Assembly: GCA_009776625.1 (NCBI GenBank)
Contig: WRNL01000002.1
Location: forward strand, 16,051 to 34,483
From: Methanomassiliicoccaceae archaeon
GTDB taxonomy: Archaea; Thermoplasmatota; Thermoplasmata; Methanomassiliicoccales; Methanomethylophilaceae
Reading direction: 5' to 3'
DNA length: 18,433 bases
Part shown: piece by piece, positions 1 through 5,565 of the stretch
Position numbering within the stretch: position 1 is the stretch's first letter
How the letters are laid out: every line of letters starts with the position of its first letter
Notes under the pieces: model-generated
What the model saw: only the letters and a program-made list of their open reading frames with translations
Database searches by the model: none
Told to the model about the DNA's origin: nothing
Translations under genes and position numbers: made by a program

Positions 1-222
1 GGGGCGCTGTGCCTCATAGACTTCTCGATGGGGAGGACGGCGGCGGGGCTCGAGGACATGGGGGTGGACGTGCGCCTCCTGGAGAGGGCGTTCGCCTCGG
101 CGCACCCCGGCCTCGGGGACGCCTTCTCGGGGCTAATGGCGGCGTACCTGTCGGTGAAGGACGACCCGAAGGCGCTGCTGAGGAAGGTGGAGGAGATAAA
201 GAACAGGGGGAGGTACACATGA
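1..222 (+). CDS. Bud32-type KEOPS kinase, C-terminal end (5' truncated)
   Basis: Partial gene entering from the left edge; the visible frame encodes the last 73 residues. The order of motifs fits the C-terminus of the atypical kinase Bud32, often fused to Kae1 in euryarchaea: LIDFSMGR (where the family has a DFG-type metal-binding motif), then EDMGVDVRLLERAFASAHP and the terminal RGRY tail. The KEOPS complex makes N6-threonylcarbamoyladenosine at A37 of ANN-decoding tRNAs in the cytoplasm. Whether the missing part includes a Kae1 domain cannot be seen. The stop overlaps the ATG of the next gene as ATGA, so the two are probably translationally coupled. The third DFG residue is S here, and I do not know how common that is. 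Confidence 0.8.
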   Translation, partial: GALCLIDFSMGRTAAGLEDMGVDVRLLERAFASAHPGLGDAFSGLMAAYLSVKDDPKALLRKVEEIKNRGRYT

Positions 223-770
223 GGCTCAGCATCGTGACATCGAACCCCGGGAAGGTGGCCGAGTACCAACGTTCCTTCGAGGGGTACGGGATAGAGGCCG
301 TCCATCTGAGGGAGCCATACGACGAGGTGCAGTCGTCAGACCTCGGGGAGGTCGTCAGGAAAGGGATCGGCGAGCTGAGGTCCAGAGGGTTGTCGGATTT
401 CATCATCGACGACTCGGGGCTCTTCATCGACCGGCTAAAGGGCTTCCCCGGCGTGTGGTCGGCTTACGTGCAGAAGACCATCGGCAACGACGGCGTCCTG
501 AAGCTAATGCAGGGGGCCGGCGACAGGGGCGCGGAGTTCAGGTGCTGCATAGGGTGCTGCATAGGCGGCAGGGACATCGTGGTCACCGGCGTGTGCAGGG
601 GCTCGATCCTCGAGGGGGGGAGGGGCGCGGGCGGCTTCGGCTACGACCCCATATTCAGCCACGACGGGCGCAGGTCGTTCGCGGAGATACCCCTCGACGA
701 GAAGAACGGGGTGTCGCACAGGGGCGTCGCAGTCAGGATGCTCATCGAGGAGATGAGGGATCTCCTCTGA
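219..770 (+). CDS. rdgB: RdgB/HAM1-family ITP/XTP pyrophosphatase
   Basis: A 183-residue protein of normal family length. It hydrolyses non-canonical purine triphosphates (dITP, ITP, XTP) to monophosphate and pyrophosphate, cleaning the nucleotide pool. Family motifs are in order: VTSNPGKVAEYQ (residues 6-17), DDSGLFIDRLKGFPGVWSAYV (64-84), GGFGYDPIF (138-146) and FAEIPLDEKNGVSHRG (154-169). The frame is open further upstream, but the ATG at 219 is chosen because it gives the family N-terminus and overlaps the preceding stop by ATGA. A local duplication, CCIG-CCIGG, lies at residues 109-117. Pairing with KEOPS subunits is a gene order I recall from euryarchaea. Confidence 0.95.
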   Translation: MRLSIVTSNPGKVAEYQRSFEGYGIEAVHLREPYDEVQSSDLGEVVRKGIGELRSRGLSDFIIDDSGLFIDRLKGFPGVWSAYVQKTIGNDGVLKLMQGAGDRGAEFRCCIGCCIGGRDIVVTGVCRGSILEGGRGAGGFGYDPIFSHDGRRSFAEIPLDEKNGVSHRGVAVRMLIEEMRDLL

Positions 771-865
771 CTGTCAGCTGCCCTTCTAGCCAGGGGCCGT
801 CGAGGCGCTTCTGGCGTTTTCCAAGTGCGCACCCCGTCTCCCGGGAGAATCTACGCCTTATGGCA

Positions 866-876
866 AAACTTAATAC
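866..876 (+). promoter_or_regulatory. TATA box (box A) for tRNA-Pro(TGG)
   Basis: An AAACTTAATAC stretch sits about 28 nt before the first base of the tRNA, in otherwise GC-rich DNA. This is the spacing expected of an archaeal box A driving a stable RNA whose transcript begins a few bases upstream of the mature 5' end. Confidence 0.5.
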
Positions 877-899
877 CTTCGTCATCATCAGCCGTCCGT

Positions 900-972
900 G
901 GGCCTATGGGCTAGCCTGGTATACTTGTGGCTTTGGGAGCCATTGACTCCGGTTCAAATCCGGATAGGCCCA
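900..972 (+). tRNA. tRNA-Pro (anticodon TGG)
   Basis: A 73-nt cloverleaf. The acceptor stem is GGGCCTA/TAGGCCC with discriminator A972. The anticodon stem is GTGGC/GCCAT around loop TTTGGGA (anticodon 934-936). The T arm is TCCGG-TTCAAAT-CCGGA. No intron, and no encoded CCA (CTT follows). The D stem is weak: G909-T925 and G910-C924 form, but C911 faces A923, whereas the other proline tRNA in the window has a G-C pair there. A degraded integrase starts about 115 bp downstream, suggesting this tRNA was an integration target. Confidence 0.93.
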
Positions 973-990
973 CTTCATCCGCGCTGGCTG

Positions 991-1000
991 TCTCTTTTTT
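991..1000 (+). terminator. oligo-T terminator of tRNA-Pro(TGG)
   Basis: TCTC followed by six T residues, about 20 nt beyond the mature tRNA 3' end. T-runs of this kind terminate archaeal RNA polymerase without needing a hairpin. Confidence 0.55.
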
Positions 1001-1087
1001 CCGCTCTAAAAACGCTGTCTTTGTCATGTCATATATCTCCTTTTCTTTCTAATTGCACCCACTCCCTTCTGTCTGGATGCCCCCCTC

Positions 1088-1500
1088 TCAGAGGGCGAAC
1101 GCCCCCATCGCCTCCGTCATTTCGTCCATTTTGATTCCCAGGTATTTTATGCACTCGTCCATCGAGTAGTGACCCATCATCGTGGCGATGACGACGGTGT
1201 CCACCCTGCTCTTACATCGCCCGCCCAAAGGTCCGCCTCAGCGCCGCAATCTATCCTCTCCTTGTGGACACCTCGAGCTTCTTCTCGATTATGTGGCCGA
1301 GCGGCCACCGCACGTCATCCTGGTCTATCTCCCAGGGCATGACGTGCCGGATGTTCTCCCGGAACACCTTGATCAGCACCTTGACGTGGAGCAGTGCGCC
1401 GCGACGCTCCTCTCCGCGAGCGTCGTGTTCGTCGCGAGGTGCTGCCGCATGTGCTCCACGGTGGCCTCGGGGGTCTCCGGCCCCCTGCCCACCTTATCCC
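1088..1500 (-). pseudogene. tyrosine recombinase (integrase) remnant
   Basis: Read on the minus strand, three frame-shifted pieces make a shortened tyrosine integrase. The first (about 1386-1500) encodes PEATVEHMRQHLATNTTLAE, resembling the start of a core-binding domain. The second (about 1250-1390) encodes KVLIKVFRENIRHVMPWEID and ends at a stop. The third carries LRRTFGRAM (conserved catalytic Arg region), then a stop and frameshift, then VDTVVIATMMGHYSMDECIK followed by YLGI, holding the His of the GH motif and the nucleophile Tyr. Most of the catalytic core between these pieces is missing. Lying just 3' of a tRNA gene is typical for integrases of integrated elements. It cannot be active. 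Confidence 0.72.
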
Positions 1501-1611
1501 GCCCCCTTTAATAAGGAGAAAGAGGGCGAGGGGGCGAAAAAGCAGTGAGGCATCAATTCAAGAACCTCTATTTGCGCCCGCTCATTTTTCTCCGTTGGTG
1601 CATCGTCACAT

Positions 1612-1880
1612 AGTATTATAGAGGAGGCACGCCTACCGCGTGACGCCGATAAGGTGGGAAGTCCGGATTCACCGAGACCTCCTAAAGCATCGGTGAATCC
1701 GGAACCATCCCGGCAGGAGGTGGGAACGTGATTTCTGTCTCCAGAAATCGCCGCGGTGGGATCCGCCTTGTGATAGTCATAGGCTACTTGACCGTCATCA
1801 TTGACTGGCCGTGAGCCGGTGACGTCACGAGGATTGACAGCCCTAAGCTGTCCGGTCCCGAGAGGGGCCGTCATCCATCT
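1612..1880. other. strongly structured segment, candidate non-coding RNA or regulatory leader
   Basis: Several perfect or near-perfect hairpins follow each other. The largest is a 14-bp stem (1662-1675 with 1690-1703, 14-nt loop). Others are an 8-bp stem with a 4-nt loop (1730-1737/1742-1749), GACAGC-CCTAA-GCTGTC (about 1836-1852), and CGGTCCC-GAGA-GGGGCCG with a GNRA loop on the plus strand (about 1853-1870). The loop of the first hairpin carries ACCTCCT (1677-1683), complementary to AGGAGGT at 1715-1721, so a pseudoknot is possible. TATA-like sequences lie at both edges (TAGTATTATAG near 1611-1621 plus strand; TTATATAG near 1910-1918 minus strand), so the strand is undecided. No known RNA family was recognised. 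Confidence 0.45.
1728..1814 (+). CDS. possible 28-residue hydrophobic peptide inside the structured segment
   Basis: A short frame starting at GTG, preceded at 5-nt spacing by AGGAGGTG, a very strong Shine-Dalgarno sequence. The peptide begins VISVSRNRRGGIR and continues LVIVIGYLTVIIDWP: a basic head followed by a hydrophobic stretch barely long enough to span a membrane. That is the general look of small membrane toxins or leader peptides. The Shine-Dalgarno is complementary to the loop of the 14-bp upstream hairpin, so its translation could be occluded by RNA structure. The frame could easily be chance; there is no second copy in the window. Confidence 0.2.
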   Translation: MISVSRNRRGGIRLVIVIGYLTVIIDWP

Positions 1881-2116
1881 CCTTGGGGGTACTCTATTGA
1901 CGCGTGACTATATAATACCGACGAACCTAATTGCTCTTCGCAGAAGGTTTCCAACCTGGTCTGCTTTACGTCGAACCTCATCGTCTCGAAGACCCGGCTC
2001 TGGCGCACCGGGTCGTGGCAGAGCTTGCACAGCACAATCAGGTTGAAGGGGTGGTGCGACCTTATGTGGTACACCTCGGAACCCTCCGGGCTCCCGCACA
2101 TCCTGCACCTGCGCAT
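1871..2116 (-). CDS. small HNH-motif protein
   Basis: An 81-residue protein with CRMCG near the N-terminus, then YHIRSHHPFNLIVLCKLCHD. This gives two CxxC zinc pairs and the His...Asn...His spacing of HNH nucleases. The family nicks or cuts DNA and occurs in mobile elements, homing enzymes and restriction systems. The ATG at 2116 is fixed by an in-frame TAG two codons upstream; a perfect 8-bp inverted repeat sits directly before it. Only the HNH core is present, with no recognition domain, so it may be a remnant of a larger element gene. It ends at the edge of the structured segment and lies near the integrase relic, in keeping with a decayed mobile element. Confidence 0.6.
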   Translation of the reverse strand: MRRCRMCGSPEGSEVYHIRSHHPFNLIVLCKLCHDPVRQSRVFETMRFDVKQTRLETFCEEQLGSSVLYSHASIEYPQGDG

Positions 2117-2134
2117 GTCGTGCTACAGCACGAC
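2117..2134. repeat. 8-bp perfect inverted repeat abutting the small HNH start codon
   Basis: GTCGTGCT-AC-AGCACGAC is a near-continuous palindrome immediately upstream (minus-strand sense) of the start codon at 2116. It could be an operator or an RNA hairpin masking the start; it may equally be part of a recognition site. Confidence 0.5.
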
Positions 2135-2572
2135 GCCCCTAACAATCGGTCACCCGATGGGGCCGTTTTTTAGTTCGGCTGTCGGTTTTCCAACATCGCC
2201 CGATATGGGCGTCTTACCATATATAATAATGTATTCATTTGATATAGAGTTTTTTTTATGATATATATTTCATATATAATTATTGATGATTAAAAACGCT
2301 CTTTTGTAGCGTCTATATCGCTCCGAAAACATAGCAAATTCAACGTCCGGCAAGTGAAAACCGCTTTTTCATAGGGCGGTGCCGACATGGGCGGGAGCGT
2401 GAGGATTTCACACACTACATATTTTAGCCAGCATGCCTTTTTTCCTTCAAGAATATCTTTGCGATATATAAATAACTATTTTCATTTCCGCCTGTGTAGC
2501 TCCTCCGTTCAAATAGAAAGAATCAATAAATTGAAATATATATTACCTATATTTTATATCTTGTAGATATAG
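2135..2572. other. AT-rich intergenic region without a recognised gene
   Basis: About 440 nt between the HNH protein and the PhoU-type regulator. Runs of TATATA-type sequence (2218-2275 and 2460-2560) alternate with short GC-rich patches. A T6 run near 2165-2171 and a T8 run near 2251-2258 could terminate plus-strand transcripts. A 58-codon frame from 2388 has no ribosome-binding site and a composition like the surrounding DNA, so I do not call it. No repeats typical of a replication origin were recognised. Confidence 0.4.
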
Positions 2573-2596
2573 ATATTATTATATTGTACATGTACA
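2573..2596 (+). promoter_or_regulatory. TATA box and palindromic operator of the AbrB-PhoU gene
   Basis: A TATTATTATATTG stretch at about 2573-2585 lies 25-30 nt before the ATG at 2610, suggesting a leaderless or nearly leaderless transcript. Directly after it is the perfect 12-bp palindrome TGTACATGTACA (2585-2596), placed where a bound protein would block the polymerase. Regulator and ligand are unknown; autoregulation by the AbrB domain is an inference. Confidence 0.45.
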
Positions 2597-2609
2597 TAAT
2601 GTCGGAATC

Positions 2610-3614
2610 ATGGACGTAAGGCGCGTACAAATCACGGGAGGGTCGTCATTTATGATAACCCTTCCTAAGGAATGGGCGAACTCTGTAGGATTGAACAAAA
2701 ACGATACTGTAGGAGTTCAGTCACAGCCTGACGGCAGCTTGACATTATACCCCAAGGGCAATGTCCCGGTACCCAAGCGCTGCACGAAGGCTATTGACGC
2801 AACGAAGATCAAAGACCGCAGTTTCCTGAACAGGCAGCTGATAGGGGCATACATAGCAGGACACACATCCATGCTCATCACGACGGAGCACCCCATACCC
2901 AACGCGGTGTCGGGCGCGATCGCCAACTTCGTGCAGACCGCCATCGGCCTCGAGATAATCGAGGCCGACGACACGCACGTGCTCATATCGGACCTCCTGG
3001 AGCACAAGGCCATAGAGCCGAAGAAGACGGTCGAGAGGATGAGGCTGCTCATCAAGGGGATGATGAACGACCTGTACGAGGCGGCATACACCGGCAACCT
3101 CGACGGCATAGACGACATGAAGCTCAGGGACACGGAGATCGACAGGATACACTGGCTCATATCCCGGCAGTGCAACATATGCCAGAAGAACCTCTCGACG
3201 ACCAGCAGGATGAACATCCCGCTGTCCGAGCTGACGGCCACCCTGTCCCTCACCAGGGTCATGGAGGCTGTGGGCGACCACATAATCATCGTGTCGAAGT
3301 ACCTCCGGAAGATGATGGAGGCGGAGGGCACGTTCGCCAAGGTCGACAAGGAGACGCACGAGTGCAGCACGAAGGCCATCGAGCTCTTCACGAACTCGGT
3401 CAAGAGCTGGGTCGAAAAGGACATGATCCTGGCGGACAAGGTGGTGAAGGACTCCGACTCGATGATCGAGCTGGCGACCAGGGTGTCGAAATCGCCGGTG
3501 GTGGTGGACTGCCTGTCGGTGTCGCCCAGGGAGCTGATACTCTTCAGCACGAAGAGGATCGCCGAGTACTGCAAGGCCATCGCCGAGACTGCGTTCAACG
3601 TGGCCATGGACTGA
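2610..3614 (+). CDS. phosphate uptake regulator: AbrB/SpoVT N-domain plus PhoU domain
   Basis: A 334-residue cytoplasmic protein. Residues 1-48 (RRVQITGGSSFMITLPKEWA, then GLNKNDTV and SLTLYP) form a swapped-hairpin AbrB/MazE-type DNA-binding fold. Residues about 110-330 are predicted helices with the repeated E/D-rich, metal-binding look of PhoU, such as AVGDHIIIVSKYL. Archaeal proteins of this design are annotated as phosphate uptake regulators, with PhoU restraining Pst transport signalling. No pst genes are nearby, so the target is unknown. Codon choice changes inside the gene: roughly the first 85 codons often end in A or T, whereas the rest is GC-ending like the core genes. A palindromic operator candidate precedes it. 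Confidence 0.82.
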   Translation: MDVRRVQITGGSSFMITLPKEWANSVGLNKNDTVGVQSQPDGSLTLYPKGNVPVPKRCTKAIDATKIKDRSFLNRQLIGAYIAGHTSMLITTEHPIPNAVSGAIANFVQTAIGLEIIEADDTHVLISDLLEHKAIEPKKTVERMRLLIKGMMNDLYEAAYTGNLDGIDDMKLRDTEIDRIHWLISRQCNICQKNLSTTSRMNIPLSELTATLSLTRVMEAVGDHIIIVSKYLRKMMEAEGTFAKVDKETHECSTKAIELFTNSVKSWVEKDMILADKVVKDSDSMIELATRVSKSPVVVDCLSVSPRELILFSTKRIAEYCKAIAETAFNVAMD

Positions 3615-3909
3615 AAACCCCCCAAAAACCATTTACCCAAACCATATTTTTGAGTTTTCTTGCCTATGGCAACGGTGGGGGCGCGACCCTGGCGGCCTCG
3701 CCCCTGAGCCTCAGGCCCCCACGTGGGTACGACATACCATGCTCGTTCCGAATCGGCGGCCTCTGTGTTTGGGGGCGTGACGTTCCACCACAGCCTCGCG
3801 GGACGTAAGGCCACGGATGGGTCACGGGGGCGTCCGCAAGGGTGAAATAGTCCAGACATCATGTTGATGCAGGCAGTCGGTCGCGAAAACAGCCGAGAGG
3901 TTGCTTGAA
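3615..3909. other. GC-rich intergenic region with hairpins
   Basis: No gene is supported here. A T5 run near 3648-3652 could end the PhoU-type transcript. Beyond it lie the perfect inverted repeat GTGGGGGC/GCCCCCAC (3675-3682/3715-3722), the palindrome CCCACGTGGG (3718-3727) and a small hairpin GGTA-CGACA-TACC (about 3725-3737). These could be part of a structured RNA, but no family was recognised and no clear promoter was seen. Minus-strand frames across this segment run through the PhoU gene and are shadows. Confidence 0.35.
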
Positions 3910-4032
3910 ATGACGTCAGAAGAAAACAAGCCATCAATGAAGGATGACCTGCTATTGTCATTCACATGCGTATTCACCGCCATGTTCACCCTGCTCATAG
4001 TCTTTTTAGCTGTGTTCCTCAACTCCCCTTGA
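3910..4032 (+). CDS. single-span membrane microprotein, copy 1
   Basis: A 40-residue protein: a charged head MTSEENKPSMKDD followed by one hydrophobic helix (about residues 14-37, including SFTCVFTAMFTLLIVFLAVF) and a short NSP tail. It aligns without gaps to the microprotein at 5121-5231: both have EEN..S.K, then F..VFT..FT at identical spacing. That match at conserved spacing is the main reason to believe it is real. The charge pattern suggests the N-terminus lies outside or is held at the membrane face, but orientation is uncertain. The ribosome-binding site is weak (GAGAGG about 12 nt upstream). It precedes the unknown gene at 4126 by about 90 nt. Function unknown. Confidence 0.55.
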   Translation: MTSEENKPSMKDDLLLSFTCVFTAMFTLLIVFLAVFLNSP

Positions 4033-4060
4033 CGGCCCCCCATCCTCCTGCCCCTCGATG

Positions 4061-4073
4061 GAAAGCTTTTATC
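4061..4073 (+). promoter_or_regulatory. TATA box upstream of the gene at 4126
   Basis: GAAAGCTTTTATC resembles a BRE plus box A. Its position predicts a transcript start near 4095 and a leader of about 30 nt before the ATG at 4126, so the 4126 gene appears to have its own promoter separate from microprotein copy 1. Confidence 0.4.
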
Positions 4074-4125
4074 CCCGTTCCCCTCGGTTTGACCCCGAGC
4101 GGCACGGACTCGGGAAGTGTTACAT

Positions 4126-5010
4126 ATGGACATCGAGGTGTTTCAAGCAGAACTTGAGAAAGTGAAACGGTTTGAACAGGATGAGGACTATTACGCTTTT
4201 GTCCGGTTGACAGATCATATCACTGGGAACGAGGAAATTGGATGGTTGGACTGTTTGTTGGACGCCATCTGTGTGGAAGACGACTATGGCACGTACGAAA
4301 GCCTTTACAACGCGATATGGCGGTTCCCATGCGATATGGCGGCTAAACGTCTGGCGGAATACCTGCCCGATCTCCAACGCCGCATGAGCCATGCCCCGTT
4401 TCAGGTCTGGCGCTTTTACATACCGATCCCGCAGAAGGAACAAAGCGCATCCGCGTTTTTGGAAGCGGCTTCAGCATGGGATGATAAGGAACGAAGAACC
4501 GGGATGGACGCCATGAAGGCATGGTGCATGCTGAGCGGCGGCGACGAGAAGGCATGGGGGCCGATATACGAAGCTCTTGGCGGCAAGCTGCCGAAGGCCG
4601 TGCCCGTAGACCCCATACCAGACGCCTATGGCTGGCCGGATGCGCTGAAAGAGAGGGTCGAGGAATGGCGGGCGCTCCCCCCTGACAAAAACAGCGTAAG
4701 GGTCTTTTGGTTCGGAGGGAAAGAAACCCGTATGGAAGAATGGAGAGCGGATTTGCCGCGCATCGTTGAAGCATTGGCGCTCAGACACGGTGAAAAGTGG
4801 CGTGACATCAACGTGTGGCAAAACCCTTTTAGTTTTTTTGCCCGTGAACTGTATCCTGATTTTGTGGAAGCTATGGCTAAAGCGCCAGAGGACATCCGTG
4901 ACCGTGCGGTTTCCAATATCAAGAAGGCCCGTCCGAGGAATTACACTGACATGTGCGACAAGCTGAAAGCATACGGCATTGTGCCAGGGAAAGCGATTTG
5001 GCCAAAATAA
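4126..5010 (+). CDS. unrecognised soluble protein, 294 residues
   Basis: I do not recognise this family. The protein is acidic, Trp-rich and predicted mostly helical. The first half (IEVFQAELEKVKRFEQDEDY, later LCD-free segments such as GWLDCLLDAICVEDDYGTYE and AWCMLSGGDEKAW) looks like short helical repeats. The second half has a likely alpha/beta segment beginning SVRVFWFGGKETRMEEWRAD and ends NYTDMCDKLKAYGIVPGKAI. There is no signal peptide or membrane helix. The ATG at 4126 is preferred over an in-frame GTG at 4117 because of CGGGAAG upstream. Lying between two paralogous membrane microproteins, it may work with them; helical accessory proteins of this look are sometimes immunity proteins, but that is speculation. 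Confidence 0.7.
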   Translation: MDIEVFQAELEKVKRFEQDEDYYAFVRLTDHITGNEEIGWLDCLLDAICVEDDYGTYESLYNAIWRFPCDMAAKRLAEYLPDLQRRMSHAPFQVWRFYIPIPQKEQSASAFLEAASAWDDKERRTGMDAMKAWCMLSGGDEKAWGPIYEALGGKLPKAVPVDPIPDAYGWPDALKERVEEWRALPPDKNSVRVFWFGGKETRMEEWRADLPRIVEALALRHGEKWRDINVWQNPFSFFARELYPDFVEAMAKAPEDIRDRAVSNIKKARPRNYTDMCDKLKAYGIVPGKAIWPK

Positions 5011-5051
5011 AAGCAGGCCGCCGCATATGTTTGAGATGGGAAAACAGTAAA

Positions 5052-5061
5052 AGCATTATAG
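5052..5061 (+). promoter_or_regulatory. TATA box upstream of microprotein copy 2
   Basis: AGCATTATAG follows the stop of the preceding gene by about 40 nt and predicts a start near 5080, giving a GC-rich leader of about 40 nt before the ATG at 5121. An independent promoter here supports the reality of the microprotein. Confidence 0.4.
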
Positions 5062-5120
5062 CCGGGACGCCGTTCTTACGCCGAGGGTCGGCCGTGAGGA
5101 CGGCTTAGGGGCAGATTGAG

Positions 5121-5231
5121 ATGATGCGGGAAGAAAACGAGCAGTCAAGGAAAGAAAACATTTGGATGCTGTTCGGCATGGTGTTCACCATTGCGTTCAC
5201 CATATCGGTCAGCTTGTACTTCTCAATGTGA
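5121..5231 (+). CDS. single-span membrane microprotein, copy 2
   Basis: A 36-residue protein beginning MMREENEQSRKEN and continuing into one hydrophobic helix (about residues 14-36, WMLFGMVFTIAFTISVSLYF). It is a paralogue of the microprotein at 3910: the EEN..S.K head and the VFT..FT helix motif fall at the same spacing with no gap. A second in-frame ATG at 5124 is an equally good start. The ribosome-binding site AGGGG lies about 10 nt upstream. A GC-rich hairpin starts two bases after the stop codon and may end the transcript. Function unknown; small toxins, regulatory subunits of membrane complexes and transporter partners all look like this. Confidence 0.55.
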   Translation: MMREENEQSRKENIWMLFGMVFTIAFTISVSLYFSM

Positions 5232-5232
5232 G

Positions 5233-5253
5233 CGCGGGCGCGGTCGGCCCGCG
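5233..5253 (+). terminator. GC-rich hairpin after microprotein copy 2
   Basis: A 7-bp perfect stem CGCGGGC/GCCCGCG with a 7-nt loop directly after the stop codon. No T-run follows, so it may stabilise the mRNA end rather than terminate. From here to 5426 I see no gene; a 16-codon frame at 5296 is not convincing. Confidence 0.3.
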
Positions 5254-5426
5254 TCCAAACCAGGGTCGACGCCCCTTGTGACACGACGGTCCTTTATGAA
5301 CCTGATGCTTGTTTCAATGTGCCTGGTGTTTGACACTTACGCCTAACCGATTCCTTCGTAGAATTCGCTGAGGTATAATCCTGATGGCGGAGGGTTCTGT
5401 CTTCTCAACTATTGGGTTTGGTTATC

Positions 5427-5469
5427 CAGTCGAATAAGGATACCTCATCGATGGTGCTTCTTACTCAAC
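5427..5469. repeat. palindromic repeat, copy 1 (upstream of HNH gene)
   Basis: Starts CAGTCGAATAAGGATACC and ends GGTGCTTCTTACTCAAC; the two ends are imperfect inverted repeats around an 8-nt centre. A related element of nearly the same length, in the same orientation, lies just downstream of the HNH gene (6387-6430). Possible roles are a MITE-like insertion, element ends or a transcript hairpin. Confidence 0.6.
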
Positions 5470-5565
5470 AACATGCCAATAAAGAAAATAATTTGGACCC
5501 CTTGATTAATAATCCGTCCTTCCGGAATTAATTTTAGGATGTAAAAATATCAGGTCTGTAGTGAT

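Noticed and set aside
9..218. Longer upstream start for the pyrophosphatase frame
   Set aside because: The extension is Gly/Arg-rich, overlaps the Bud32 reading frame and is not part of the family; ATG 219 fits.
1650..1720. RNase P or SRP RNA, because of GGGAAGTCC and the hairpins
   Set aside because: The other conserved regions of those RNAs could not be found on either strand.
1494..1874. 126-codon minus-strand frame starting by ATGA overlap with the small HNH stop
   Set aside because: The product has no motif and the DNA is dominated by inverted repeats, better explained by RNA structure.
2200..2600. Replication-origin-like AT-rich region
   Set aside because: No origin-recognition repeats and no cdc6/orc1 gene nearby; more simply a promoter-rich or foreign intergenic region.
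2717..3961. Long minus-strand open frame (414 codons) opposite the AbrB-PhoU gene, and another at 2745-3632
   Set aside because: Shadows of the GC-rich plus-strand gene; the products have no motifs, while the plus strand encodes a clear AbrB-PhoU protein.
5296..5346. 16-codon hydrophobic frame as a third microprotein
   Set aside because: Too short, lacks the EEN head and VFT motif of the two paired microproteins.
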